Source: Brachybacterium sp. FME24
Lineage (GTDB): Bacteria > Actinomycetota > Actinomycetes > Actinomycetales > Dermabacteraceae
Reading direction: 5' to 3'
Length of the DNA stretch: 64,000 bases
NCBI RefSeq assembly: GCF_014897705.1
Contig: NZ_JABUXV010000007.1
Location: 1-64,000 of the forward strand
A model generated the notes under the pieces. The model made no database searches, was not told where the DNA came from, and saw only the letters and a program-made list of their open reading frames with translations. Within the stretch, counting starts at the first letter, position 1. The number at the start of each line of letters is the position of its first letter. Shown here piece after piece: positions 41,582-51,410 of the stretch. The position numbers and the translations under genes are program-made.

Positions 41582-42516
41582 GGTCGTTCTCCGATCTTCC
41601 TGCGGTGCCACAGGATGGGGTCCGGGTCGAGGTGCCGGGCCCCCAGGGAGAGACCGGCGTCGGTGAGCATCCAGCGCAGCAGCTGCCGACGGTGCGTCGA
41701 GAAGGTCAGCTCATGGGCGAGGATCTGGGAGAGCAGGAAGGATTCGGGCGGGTCGCAGAGTGCATCAATGATCGAGTCCTGCCAGGCGCCGCGTCGATCG
41801 ACGTCCCGCACCATCGCCAGCCAGCGCGGTGACACCTGGTGGTGCCTCTCGAGCAGGGCAGGGACGTCATCGGGGCCGTTGAGGTCCGGGGCGGACTCCC
41901 CCGCGATGGCTGCCAGCCACGGCTCCTTGCTGAGCACCAGATGGCGTGCCACCTGGAGGATCGACTCGTCGGCCCCGTCCCATCCACGCGGCCGGCTGCC
42001 CGGCAGACGCACCGCTCGCAGCTCCTCAGCAGGGAGATGACGAGCCGCGTCGAGCAGCGCGTCGATGTCCTCCAGATCGTGTTCGACCAGGAGAGCCAGC
42101 ACGTCACCCGCGGAGTGCTCGTGGACCTGGCCGGCGTCGACGTACAGCACGGTCGGGGAGTGGAAATGGATGCCGTTGGGTGCGGGCAGCCAGTGACCGC
42201 GCTCCGAGCGGGCGGGCAGCTCCGAGGGCGCGCACCCGAAGGCGCGATGGAACGCACGGGAGAACCCCTCGAGGGAGTCGTAGCCCGCCGCGAAGGCCGT
42301 GTCGGTCGCGGAGCCGCCCCGCTGGAGGTTCCACGCCGCCTGCTCGAGCCTGACCCGCCGGCGGAGCGCCGAGGGGCTCTCCCCCGCGTACGAGCGCACG
42401 GTGCGCTGGAAGTGGAAGGGGGACAGATGCGCCCGGGACGCCATCTCGCCGAGGGAGGCTCCGCCGACGTCGAGGACCGCGTCCAGGAGTCGCCGCATCG
42501 GATCGGTATCAGGCAT
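41578..42516 (-). CDS. AraC-type regulator with DinB-like C-terminal domain
   Basis: A 312-residue protein. Residues 5-100 are an AraC DNA-binding domain (LGEMASRAHLSPFHFQRTVRSYAGESPSALRRR and TDTAFAAGYDSLEGFSRAFHRAFG). The rest is alpha-helical with HELTFSTHRRQLLRWML near the end, as in DinB-like domains fused to AraC regulators. ATG 42516 has GATACT 6 bases upstream. It is translationally coupled to the DHFR-like gene. The signal is unknown. Confidence 0.82.
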   Translation of the reverse strand: MPDTDPMRRLLDAVLDVGGASLGEMASRAHLSPFHFQRTVRSYAGESPSALRRRVRLEQAAWNLQRGGSATDTAFAAGYDSLEGFSRAFHRAFGCAPSELPARSERGHWLPAPNGIHFHSPTVLYVDAGQVHEHSAGDVLALLVEHDLEDIDALLDAARHLPAEELRAVRLPGSRPRGWDGADESILQVARHLVLSKEPWLAAIAGESAPDLNGPDDVPALLERHHQVSPRWLAMVRDVDRRGAWQDSIIDALCDPPESFLLSQILAHELTFSTHRRQLLRWMLTDAGLSLGARHLDPDPILWHRRKIGERP

Positions 42517-42522
42517 GGAAGC

Positions 42523-42528
42523 AGTATC
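42523..42528 (-). promoter_or_regulatory. leaderless -10 of the AraC-DinB gene
   Basis: GATACT on the minus strand, 6 bases before ATG 42516. Confidence 0.45.
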
Positions 42529-42655
42529 CGCGCCGCCGGGAGGTCCGCGCTTGACCGAACTTGCGGTCTTCGCTCCAGAGCCACCGTCGGCGTGACAACC
42601 CCCTCGCGCCCCCGGCGAAGCGGGCGATCGGTGCGTGCCCACCTCGGCCCTCCGG

Positions 42656-42661
42656 TAGATT
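42656..42661 (+). promoter_or_regulatory. leaderless -10 of upp
   Basis: TAGATT ends 7 bases before ATG 42669; no Shine-Dalgarno. Confidence 0.55.
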
Positions 42662-42668
42662 CACCCCT

Positions 42669-43307
42669 ATGCGCGTCCTGGAGATCGATCACCCCCTCGT
42701 TGCCCACAAGCTCTCGGTGCTGCGCAATCGCGCCACCCATTCCTCGGTGTTCCGGCAGCTCGCCGACGAACTGGTGACCCTGCTCGCCTACGAGGCGACC
42801 CGCAATGTCGCGGTCTCGCCGGTCCAGATCGAGACCCCGGTGACCACGATGACCGGCACCAAGCTCTCGAACCCCAAGCCGATGGTGGTGCCGATCCTGC
42901 GCGCCGGCCTCGGCATGCTCGACGGACTCACCCGCCTGCTGCCCACCGCCGAGGTGGGCTTTCTGGGCATGGTGCGCAACGACGAGACCCTCGAGGTCAC
43001 GACGTACGCCAACCGCCTGCCCGACAATCTCTCCGGGCGCCAGTGCTTCGTGCTGGACCCGATGCTCGCCACCGGTCACACGCTGATCGCCGCCTGCGAG
43101 TACATGCATGAGCGCGGAGCCCGCGACATCACCTGCGTGACGCTGCTGGCCGCCCCGGAAGGCCTGAAGGCGATGGAGGCGCAGATCGACCCGTCGATCG
43201 ACCTCACCATCGTCACCGCCGCGATCGACGAGAAGCTCGACGAGAACGGCTACATCGTGCCGGGCCTCGGCGACGCCGGCGACCGCCTCTTCGGCGTGGT
43301 CGACTGA
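42669..43307 (+). CDS. upp: uracil phosphoribosyltransferase
   Basis: A 212-residue pyrimidine-salvage enzyme making UMP from uracil and PRPP. Landmarks: [26 protein letters not shown], the PRPP loop [13 protein letters not shown], and the uracil-binding [12 protein letters not shown] at the C-terminus. Full length for the family. It has a leaderless start. Two tandem 42-bp palindromic repeats follow the stop codon and then the urease operon. Confidence 0.95.
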   Translation: MRVLEIDHPLVAHKLSVLRNRATHSSVFRQLADELVTLLAYEATRNVAVSPVQIETPVTTMTGTKLSNPKPMVVPILRAGLGMLDGLTRLLPTAEVGFLGMVRNDETLEVTTYANRLPDNLSGRQCFVLDPMLATGHTLIAACEYMHERGARDITCVTLLAAPEGLKAMEAQIDPSIDLTIVTAAIDEKLDENGYIVPGLGDAGDRLFGVVD

Positions 43308-43310
43308 CAA

Positions 43311-43352
43311 GCTGAACGACGTACTGCGAGGAACGAGCGGTAGGAGATCAGC
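43311..43352 (+). repeat. 42-bp palindromic repeat, copy 1
   Basis: REP-like unit with core CGACGTACTGCGAGG. The ends GCTGA/TCAGC and the inner TACTGC/GCGGTA can pair into a hairpin. It starts four bases after the upp stop codon. Confidence 0.8.
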
Positions 43353-43365
43353 ACGACAGACAGAG

Positions 43366-43407
43366 CCTGATCGACGTACTGCGAGGAACGAGCGGTAGGA
43401 GACGAGC
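43366..43407 (+). repeat. 42-bp palindromic repeat, copy 2
   Basis: Nearly identical to copy 1 in the same orientation, 55 bp further on. Flanks the left side of the urease operon. Confidence 0.8.
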
Positions 43408-43523
43408 ACCTCGGGCGGTTGCCTGACGCGCCGTCCGCCGGCCCCTCCCGACTGCACGGGACGGGCCAGAAAAAGTGCTGGTCACCCGGTATCGGCCGCC
43501 GACGATCCTGCGTGCCTCCGCAA

Positions 43524-43552
43524 TTGACCGGGCCCGGCACTTGGCAGATGAT
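43524..43552 (+). promoter_or_regulatory. urease operon promoter
   Basis: TTGACC (43524-43529) and GATGAT (43547-43552) with a 17-base spacer, 60 bp upstream of ureA. No clear NtcA/GlnR site is seen. Confidence 0.6.
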
Positions 43553-43612
43553 GGGTGGATTGCGGGCCGGGTTCACCAGGTCGCGGCATGAGTCGAGACC
43601 ATGGAGGTTGCG

Positions 43613-43915
43613 GTGTTCCTGAGCGTCCACGAACAAGAACGACTGATGGTGCACGTGGCCGGGAAGCTCGCCCTCGAGCGCAAGGAGCGCGGGCTGAAGC
43701 TCAACCTCCCCGAAGCGACCGCGCTGCTGACCTCCTACCTGCTCGAAGGCGCGCGGGATGGCCAGTCCGTCGCCGATCTCATGGAGGGCGGGCGCTACGT
43801 GCTCGGCCGCGACGACGTGATGGAGGGCGTCCCCGAGATGCTCGCCCAGGTGCAGGTCGAGGCCACGTTCCCCGACGGGACCAAGCTCGTGACCGTCACC
43901 CACCCGCTGCAGTGA
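43613..43915 (+). CDS. ureA: urease gamma subunit UreA
   Basis: A 100-residue gamma subunit of nickel urease: [38 protein letters not shown] then [27 protein letters not shown], full family length. I chose GTG 43613 because GGAGGT lies directly before it and the product is then the usual 100 residues. An in-frame ATG at 43601 would contain the Shine-Dalgarno itself. First gene of ureABCFDG. Confidence 0.93.
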   Translation: MFLSVHEQERLMVHVAGKLALERKERGLKLNLPEATALLTSYLLEGARDGQSVADLMEGGRYVLGRDDVMEGVPEMLAQVQVEATFPDGTKLVTVTHPLQ

Positions 43916-43925
43916 TGGAGGCGTG

Positions 43926-44490
43926 ATGAGCAACGAGAAGCCCCCGCAGCATCCGGCCGAGGCGCCGGCGATGGAGAAGAACCCCTTCGGCAATCCGGAG
44001 CTGACCCCCGAGGTGGACCCCGAGCCGGCCATCCACCCCTCCGACGATCCCGGTCGCAAGTACGAGCAGGACGAGTCGCCGGGGCATTCCGGCGTCGGTG
44101 CTCCCAGCGAGCCGCGCCGTTCCGGTACCAGCAGTCGCCAGGCACCTCGCCGCACCAGCATTGATGTCGTGGACCACCGCGTCCCCGTCATCCCCGGCGA
44201 GATCCTCCTGGCCGACGGTCCCGTGATCATCAACGAGGGCGCTGCCCCGATCACGCTGCGCGTCGTGAACACCGCCGACCGGCCGATCCAGGTCGGGTCG
44301 CATTTCCACTTCGCCGAGACGAACCCCGCCCTCGACTTCGACCGTACGGCCGCCTGGGGCAAGCGCCTGAACATCGTCTCCGGAGGCTCGGTGCGCTTCG
44401 AGCCCGGGGCTGACGAGGACGTCCAACTGATCGATATCCGCGGCCGGCGCATCGCGCTGGGCTTCCGCGGGGAAAGCGGAGGACCGCTCG

Positions 44491-44498
<8 letters not shown>
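43926..44498 (+). CDS. ureB: urease beta subunit UreB with N-terminal extension
   Basis: A 190-residue protein. The last ~110 residues are a complete beta subunit ([63 protein letters not shown]). The first ~78 residues are an extra low-complexity stretch rich in Pro, Glu, Ser and Asp. GGAGG precedes the start, where GTG 43923 and ATG 43926 are adjacent; I take the ATG. It overlaps ureC by 8 bp. The extension's role is unknown. Confidence 0.92.
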
Positions 44499-46200
<1,702 letters not shown>

Positions 46201-46202
46201 CG

Positions 46203-46937
46203 ATGCCCGCCCTCTCTTCCCCGTCCTCCGCGGCTCCTGCTCGCACCGCAGCGCTCCTGCTCCTGGGCGATGGCCGCCTCCCCGCGGGCGGCTATGCCCA
46301 TTCCGCGGGTCTCGAGCAGGCGATCGCCCGGGGCTGGGTGCGGGACGCGCCCTCCCTCGCCGAATTCCTGCGCGGCCGTATCCACACCACCGGCCTGGTC
46401 AGCGCCTCCTTCGCGGCTGCTGCGCAGCACCGCACAGCCGCGGCTCTGAAGAGCGGGGACCTGGAATCCCTGGGGTCCGCGCTCGCGGAGCTGGACCGTG
46501 AGCTGGTGGCGCGGACGCCCTCGCCCTCGCTGCGGCGGATCGCCCGGGATCTCGGGCGGATGCTGCTGCGGGCGATGCGGTCGATCTCCCCTGCCCAGCA
46601 GCCCGTCCTGGACGCTGCCGGGCCCGTGCTGCAGCAGCCGATCGCCTACGGCACCGTGGCCGCCGCTCTCGGTCTCGAGGCCCGCGACGCCGCCGGGCTC
46701 CTGCTCTACGAGACCGCGGCCACCCCCGCGGTCGCAGCGGTCAAGCTGATGAGCATCGACCCCTTCGCCACCCACCGCTGCCTCGCCGAGCTGGCCCCCG
46801 AGCTCGACGAGCTGGCCGAGCGCGCCACCGCGTTCGCCGGCGCCGAGGCCCGGGACCTGCCCGCGCACGCCGCCCCCCTGTCCGATATCGCTGCCGAGCT
46901 GCATACGAATCATGACCAGCGCCTCTTCGCCTCCTGA
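46203..46937 (+). CDS. ureF: urease accessory protein UreF
   Basis: A 244-residue all-helical accessory protein that, in the UreFDG complex, gates nickel delivery to the apo-urease. Landmarks: LLLLGDGRLPAGGYAHSAGLEQAI, SISPAQQPVLDAAGPVLQQPIAYGTVAAALGL and VKLMSIDPFATHRCLAEL. It lies two bases after ureC. The 3' end overlaps ureD by 26 bp. Confidence 0.88.
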   Translation: MPALSSPSSAAPARTAALLLLGDGRLPAGGYAHSAGLEQAIARGWVRDAPSLAEFLRGRIHTTGLVSASFAAAAQHRTAAALKSGDLESLGSALAELDRELVARTPSPSLRRIARDLGRMLLRAMRSISPAQQPVLDAAGPVLQQPIAYGTVAAALGLEARDAAGLLLYETAATPAVAAVKLMSIDPFATHRCLAELAPELDELAERATAFAGAEARDLPAHAAPLSDIAAELHTNHDQRLFAS

Positions 46938-47817
46938 GGTGCGCTCGGGCCTTCCCGACTTCGCCCGCACCGATACCACCGGACCGCGCCGCCGCACGCA
47001 CCGCGGTTCCTTCCTGTGCCACGCCGTGATCGCCACCGAGCTCCGCGACGGTCGCACCAGGATCTCCCGGCTGCGGGCCGACACCCCGCTGTCCCCGCGC
47101 CCCACGATCGCCAGCGGCGAGGAGCCGTACATCCGCGGCGGCGACGCCGCCCGTATCCGGATGTCCGCGAGTGCGGCCGGTCCCGTCGGCGGCGACACCT
47201 ACCTGCTGGACATCCATGTCCGGGAGGGCTCGACACTCCTGATCCGGGACGTGGGGGCCACGCTCGTCCTGCCCGGGCCGCACGGCGAGAGCTCCCGCTG
47301 GGTCACCCGCTTGCGCGTCGAGGAGGGCGCCACCTGCGTGTGGGTGCCCGAGCCGGTGATCGCCGCCGCGGGCTGCCGGCACCACCATGTGATCGACGCG
47401 GATCTGGCCCCGGGCGCGCGCCTGCTCTACCGGGAGGAGCTGGTCCTGGGCCGGCATCGCGAGGAGGCCGGCTCGTTGTCCGCGCACCTCTCGGTGCGTC
47501 GCGGCGGTCAGGCCTCAGTGGTCCAGCAGATCGACCTCGGCCCTGCCGCCGTCGGCGCGGGCGCGAGCAGCGTGTTCGGCCCGAACCGGGCGCTCGGCAA
47601 TGTCATCGTGGTCGATCCCGACGGCGCCCCTGGCCCGGCCGCCGCGGCGCCGGACGCCGCGAGCGCCGTCATGCGCCAGGATCCGGCCTGCGTGCAGATC
47701 ACCGCCGTCGGGCAGGACGTCCCCGAGCTGCGCAACCGGCTCGACACCGCGATGGGTCTGCTCGGCGAACCGTGGGCCGCGCCGGGGCCCCGCCCGTGGT
47801 CCGCGATCCCGCGCTGA
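46912..47817 (+). CDS. ureD: urease accessory protein UreD
   Basis: A 301-residue UreD/UreH protein, the scaffold that docks the urease apoprotein and channels nickel. Family features: [71 protein letters not shown]. The start lies inside the end of ureF. Order ureF-ureD-ureG rather than ureE-F-G-D is unusual outside actinobacteria. Confidence 0.85.
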   Translation: MTSASSPPEVRSGLPDFARTDTTGPRRRTHRGSFLCHAVIATELRDGRTRISRLRADTPLSPRPTIASGEEPYIRGGDAARIRMSASAAGPVGGDTYLLDIHVREGSTLLIRDVGATLVLPGPHGESSRWVTRLRVEEGATCVWVPEPVIAAAGCRHHHVIDADLAPGARLLYREELVLGRHREEAGSLSAHLSVRRGGQASVVQQIDLGPAAVGAGASSVFGPNRALGNVIVVDPDGAPGPAAAAPDAASAVMRQDPACVQITAVGQDVPELRNRLDTAMGLLGEPWAAPGPRPWSAIPR

Positions 47818-47878
47818 GCGCTCCGACACCATCTGCCATCCGCCATCCGCCACCCACCGACGACTCCCAGGAGGACCC

Positions 47879-48655
47879 ATGACCACCACCGACGCCACCA
47901 CCGAGACCACTCCCACCCCCGGTACCCAGCCCCGACGCTCCCTGCGGCTGGGCATCGCCGGCCCCGTCGGCACCGGGAAGAGCTCGACCATCGCGAGCCT
48001 CTGCCGAGCCCTCGCGCAGGAGTTCCGCATCGGCGTGATCACCAATGACATCTACACCGACGAGGACGCCCGCTTCCTGCGCGCCGAGGGCGTCCTGCCC
48101 GGGGATCGGATCCGCGCTGTCGAGACCGGCGCCTGCCCGCACACCGCGATCCGCGATGACGTCACCATGAACCTGCTCGCCGTCGAGGATCTCGAACGGG
48201 ACTTCGACCCGCTGGACATCGTGATGGTCGAATCCGGGGGCGACAACCTCACCGCGACGTTCGCCCCCTCACTGGTCGATGCGCAGCTGTTCGTGCTCGA
48301 CGTCGCCGGCGGCGGGGACGTGGCCCGCAAGGGCGGGCCCGGCATCGGCCGCGCCGATCTGCTGGTGATCAACAAGGTCGACCTGGCCGAGCATGTCGAT
48401 GTCGACGTCGAGCAGATGCTCGCCGACGCCTCGGAGGCCCGGGAGGGGCGCGCGGTCATCGGGGTATCGCGCAAGCGCCCGGAGACCGTCCAGGCCCTCG
48501 CGCAGTGGGTCCGCGAGCTGCACACCGAGTTCCTCGGCGGCGGTCACACCCCGCAGGATCCGGGGCCGATGGCACCGCACTTCCACGCCGACGAGAGCGA
48601 CGAGGGCGGCTTCTTCCATTCCCACGACGAGAACGACACCGACCACGGTCACTGA
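47879..48655 (+). CDS. ureG: urease accessory GTPase UreG with His-rich C-terminus
   Basis: A 258-residue GTPase that drives nickel insertion. P-loop GPVGTGKSS at 28-36, [13 protein letters not shown] with the CPH metal site, [14 protein letters not shown] and NKVDLAEHV. The last ~27 residues are acidic and hold six His ([23 protein letters not shown]). AGGAGG precedes the ATG. No ureE is present in the operon, so this tail may store or hand over nickel in its place. Confidence 0.93.
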   Translation: MTTTDATTETTPTPGTQPRRSLRLGIAGPVGTGKSSTIASLCRALAQEFRIGVITNDIYTDEDARFLRAEGVLPGDRIRAVETGACPHTAIRDDVTMNLLAVEDLERDFDPLDIVMVESGGDNLTATFAPSLVDAQLFVLDVAGGGDVARKGGPGIGRADLLVINKVDLAEHVDVDVEQMLADASEAREGRAVIGVSRKRPETVQALAQWVRELHTEFLGGGHTPQDPGPMAPHFHADESDEGGFFHSHDENDTDHGH

Positions 48656-48679
48656 TCCACCATCGGGCCGCCCGGGCCT

Positions 48680-48709
48680 CGCAGTACGGTCGCGGCGCAG
48701 TACGGTCGC
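48680..48709. repeat. 16-bp-period tandem duplication
   Basis: CGCAGTACGGTCGC occurs at 48680-48693 and again at 48696-48709, just ahead of the methyltransferase remnant. Confidence 0.75.
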
Positions 48710-48946
48710 AGCATCGACCTGGGCAGCGGAGTGGGCGGAGATGTCCTCTGGCGGGCTGAGCGTGGTTGGGACGCGCTGAGCCTGGACGTCTCCCCCACCG
48801 CCGTCGACCGTGCCCGGGAGGCGGCCGCAGCACGCGGCCTCGAGGGCTCGGTGCACCTCGAGCAGCGCCAGCGCGAGGCCACCGGCCCGGACGGGCAGCA
48901 CGGTCATCTCGAGGACTCCCTGTTCGTCCTGCGCAGGACCGCCTGA
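48698..48946 (+). pseudogene. remnant of a class I SAM methyltransferase
   Basis: An open frame without a proper start reads IDLGSGVGGDVLWRAERGWDALSLDVSPTAVDRARE, which is the SAM-binding core of TehB-like methyltransferases (motif I LGSGVGGD, then LDVSP). The N-terminal part is missing, and after about 30 more residues the sequence jumps to a C-terminal-looking EDSLFVLRRTA, with the middle of the enzyme absent. Likely a deletion derivative between ureG and the micropeptide ORF. Confidence 0.55.
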
Positions 48947-49094
48947 CCTGCCCTTTCTCAGTGAGATCAGTCGTCAATCCCATATCTGCCGACGGTCCCG
49001 CCCGCTGGTGCGGAGAGATGCCGGGACCGTGGATGCGTCCCGAAATGTGAACACCCTCTTGCCCCTCGGGACGGAAGAGGGCATTGTCTGGGGC

Positions 49095-49208
49095 ATGACG
49101 TCGATCGCCACGCGCTGCCAGACCACCCACCGGGTGGTCCGCTCCGCGATGCGCCGGATGATGTTCATGATGATGATGCCGATGATGCATCGTCAGCCGA
49201 GCCTCTGA
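49095..49208 (+). CDS. possible Met-rich micropeptide (37 residues)
   Basis: ATG 49095 opens 37 codons; 10 are Met, eight of them clustered in RRMMFMMMMPMMHR. There is no good Shine-Dalgarno; TTGTCT ends 5 bases upstream, compatible with a leaderless start. It could be a regulatory leader peptide for the winged-helix gene downstream, a metal-binding peptide, or a small membrane peptide. Only the composition and position support it. Confidence 0.4.
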   Translation: MTSIATRCQTTHRVVRSAMRRMMFMMMMPMMHRQPSL

Positions 49209-49227
49209 GCGCTCCAGACACCTCCGG

Positions 49228-49283
49228 GGTCGGCTGACAGGAGCCGGCCAGTAGGCGCGGGCTCCAGGTGCTACCGGGAGCAC
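49228..49283 (+). promoter_or_regulatory. mutually exclusive hairpins after the Met-rich ORF
   Basis: Three overlapping stems: GGTCGGCT/AGCCGGCC (49228-49249), GGAGCC/GGCTCC (49240-49265) and GCTCC/GGAGC (49261-49281), with an alternative GTGCT/AGCAC (49268-49283). Stems 1 and 2 share bases, as do 2 and 3, which is the layout of an attenuator. The first stem starts 20 bases after the Met-rich ORF ends. Confidence 0.4.
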
Positions 49284-49379
49284 ACTCTCTGCACGATCCG
49301 CCTCACGGCGTCGATCACCAGGGATCCCGGGTCCACCGCCCGCCGCGCACCACGCGCCGCACCTCGGAGAACTCGCATC

Positions 49380-50144
49380 ATGACCATTGCCCTGGACCGT
49401 CCCACCTCCACGCACTACAGCACGCCTACCCGTCCCCTGCACCGCGTCGGAGCCCCGGCCCCGCGCACGCAGGGCACCGACGAAGGCGTGACCATCACCC
49501 TGTCCGTCACCCTCCCCGCCGGCACCGGCGATGTCGAGGCCGCCCTGATCGCCGACGACCTGCGCACCCATGCCCAGCGCCTCACGGCAGCACGGGACGG
49601 TCGCACCACCGTCGCGGTCAACAGCCCCAACTCGTTCGCCGCCACCGGCACCGCCGGTCGCTCGACCGCCCGCACGCTGCCGCCGCGCAGCCAGGGCGCT
49701 GCGGCGATCAGTCCTCTGCGCCCGCGCCGCACCGGCGTCGTGTCCCCGAACTCCCCGGCCCGCAAGGACGCCGAGACGGCGCGCCGGCGGGCGCTGCAGG
49801 CCACCGCCGTCAGCCCCGCGAGCCCCTCGACCGCCGTCGAGGACAGCCTGGTCGTGGACCTGTTCGGGCGGCGAGTGCGGATCGACGGGCAGGACGTGGA
49901 CCTGACCTACAAGGAGTTCGAGCTGCTCAGTCAGCTGGCCCGTAATTCGCGCCGCACCATCTCCCGCGAGGAGCTCATGGAGACGGTCTGGTCCGAGGCC
50001 CCGGCGGAGACAGGCGAGCGCACCGTCGACGTCCATGTGCGTCGAGTGCGCACGAAGCTCGGCCGCTACCGTCGCCTGATCTCGACCGTCCGCGGTGCCG
50101 GCTACCGCCTGGACCCCGGCAGCGACGTCGCGATCCTCGGCTGA
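49380..50144 (+). CDS. winged-helix (OmpR/PhoB-type) DNA-binding protein
   Basis: A 254-residue protein. The C-terminal ~100 residues are an OmpR-type effector domain: SLVVDLFGRRVRIDGQDVDLTYKEFELLSQLARNSRRTISREELMETVW and TVDVHVRRVRTKLG, ending GAGYRLDP. There is no receiver domain. The first 150 residues are low-complexity, with a short beta-like segment (ITLSVTLPAGTGDVEAALIADDLRTHAQRL) early on. GGAGA is 9 bases before the ATG. An orphan regulator; targets unknown. Its stop codon lies inside the third palindromic repeat. Confidence 0.85.
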   Translation: MTIALDRPTSTHYSTPTRPLHRVGAPAPRTQGTDEGVTITLSVTLPAGTGDVEAALIADDLRTHAQRLTAARDGRTTVAVNSPNSFAATGTAGRSTARTLPPRSQGAAAISPLRPRRTGVVSPNSPARKDAETARRRALQATAVSPASPSTAVEDSLVVDLFGRRVRIDGQDVDLTYKEFELLSQLARNSRRTISREELMETVWSEAPAETGERTVDVHVRRVRTKLGRYRRLISTVRGAGYRLDPGSDVAILG

Positions 50145-50181
50145 TCGACGTACTGCGAGGCACGAGCGGTAGGAGACCAGC
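50140..50181 (+). repeat. 42-bp palindromic repeat, copy 3
   Basis: Same unit and orientation as the copies at 43311 and 43366. It includes the stop codon of the winged-helix gene. Confidence 0.8.
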
Positions 50182-50193
50182 CAATTCGTCGCA

Positions 50194-50218
50194 GCTGATC
50201 GACGTACTGCGAGGCACG
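50194..50218 (+). repeat. palindromic repeat, copy 4 (partial)
   Basis: The first ~25 bases of the unit, 54 bp after copy 3; the right half is lost where the adjacent gene's end begins. Confidence 0.75.
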
Positions 50219-50228
50219 GTTGCTCCCG

Positions 50229-50783
50229 CTACGGCGCCTCCTGCTGATCCAGCAGGAGGCTGCCGCCGGCGCGGGCGAGGTCGCGTCCGGTGATGAGCAG
50301 GGCGTGGTAGTCCCGCGTGGGGACGAAGTCGAAGCGTCCGGCGCGTTCATCACCCTCGCGCAGGGCGATCCGCCAGGTGCCGCGCGTCCCTCCGGCGTTC
50401 ATGACGGTCGCGCGGGACCCGTCGGGAAGGGCATCCAGCGGGGTCTCGACGGCTCGCACGAGCTCCACCTGATCGATGTCGGACCAGGCAAGGTGTTCAC
50501 CGTCGGCCGTTCGCGCCCCGTCCTCGTCCAACTGCAGGTACGGACGGCCCTGGCGCAGTGAGGCCCGGCCTCGTCGAAGGCGTCGTTCCAGCGCGACTGC
50601 AGCGAGGATCAGTGCGAGCGCGGGCGCCAGGAGCAGAAGGCCCCACGTGGTGCCGAAATACCCGATGTACAGCGCGGCGAGGCCGAGAAGGCCGCCGATC
50701 ACCGTCAACATCAGGGCCGGCCCGCGAGTGAGGCGTCGCACCGCGCTGAGCAGGTCGGAGCTGGGGTGCAGGGCGACGTCCAT
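50229..50783 (-). CDS. membrane protein of unknown function
   Basis: A 184-residue protein. It has two adjacent membrane segments (about 25-43 and 48-65), then a cytoplasmic region of ~110 residues with a PH-like look (RPYLQLDEDGARTADGEHLAWSDIDQVEL, FDFVPTRDYHALLI). No family confidently recognised. I chose ATG 50783, with GACGAT 6 bases upstream; an in-frame ATG at 50804 is possible. The 3' end reaches the partial palindromic repeat. Confidence 0.65.
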   Translation of the reverse strand: MDVALHPSSDLLSAVRRLTRGPALMLTVIGGLLGLAALYIGYFGTTWGLLLLAPALALILAAVALERRLRRGRASLRQGRPYLQLDEDGARTADGEHLAWSDIDQVELVRAVETPLDALPDGSRATVMNAGGTRGTWRIALREGDERAGRFDFVPTRDYHALLITGRDLARAGGSLLLDQQEAP

Positions 50784-51410
50784 CGCGCCATCGTCGCAGA
50801 CCATCGGGTTCCGATGCCGCGCAGCGAAGGGTCCCGGAATGCGACGAGCGGCCCGGAGCGCACTACCGACAATGTCGGGGGCTCACGGACCGCTCGTCAG
50901 GCCTGTCGTCCGTCAGGGGTGGGTGCGGGCGAACAGGCTGGACGGGCTGCCAAAGGTGGGGGAACCTGGCGTAGTTGCCCGTCCGGCCGCTCCCCATGAG
51001 GGGGGTCTTGGGAAGCGACACATCTGTTAAGTTTTCAACGTACTCATCGTTCAGCCGGGACACTACCAGCTGGATCCGGGGATGGCGTCCCCCGATCGCC
51101 GATCACGGCCACCGCGTCGAACCTGCTCCGAAATGTCGGCCGGGCCTGCTCGTCGCTGCAACGCGTTCTCTTGGAGTCTAGGCCTTCTGGGGCCATCTGT
51201 AAACGCGGCGATACTCCGTGTTTTCGCAGGTGACATGCAGGAAATCTGAAGGTCGCCTGGGTGGCGGAAGATCAAAGCATCCGTCATGGAAGCACAAAAA
51301 CTGAAGGCCGGAGGGCGGTTCCTCCGACGGCGCGCACGACAGCCTGACACCCTCCGCCCTCTGCACGGCTAGTCACGAAGACCCTCGAGGTGCCGCGCCC
51401 CTCGCCGTCG
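50784..51410. other. 600-bp non-coding region with strong secondary structure
   Basis: No plausible gene. From 50860 to 51010 the plus strand forms several hairpins. An AT-richer patch near 51025-51045 (CTGTTAAGTTTTCAACG) may hold a promoter. Another patch near 51195-51300 is also AT-richer than its surroundings. The stretch lies between two minus-strand genes. Confidence 0.5.
50940..50984 (+). other. nested hairpin in intergenic DNA
   Basis: GGACGGGC (50940-50947) pairs with GCCCGTCC (50977-50984). Inside, GCC/GGC and AGGT/ACCT close a GGGGGA loop. A second hairpin, CCCC-ATGA-GGGG, follows at about 50991-51004. It could be a small RNA, a riboswitch relic or a terminator array; I cannot identify it. 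Confidence 0.4.

Noticed and set aside
50860-51050. ydaO-type (c-di-AMP) riboswitch
   Set aside because: A GGGGGAACC-like loop is present, but the other conserved blocks and a downstream gene on that strand are not.
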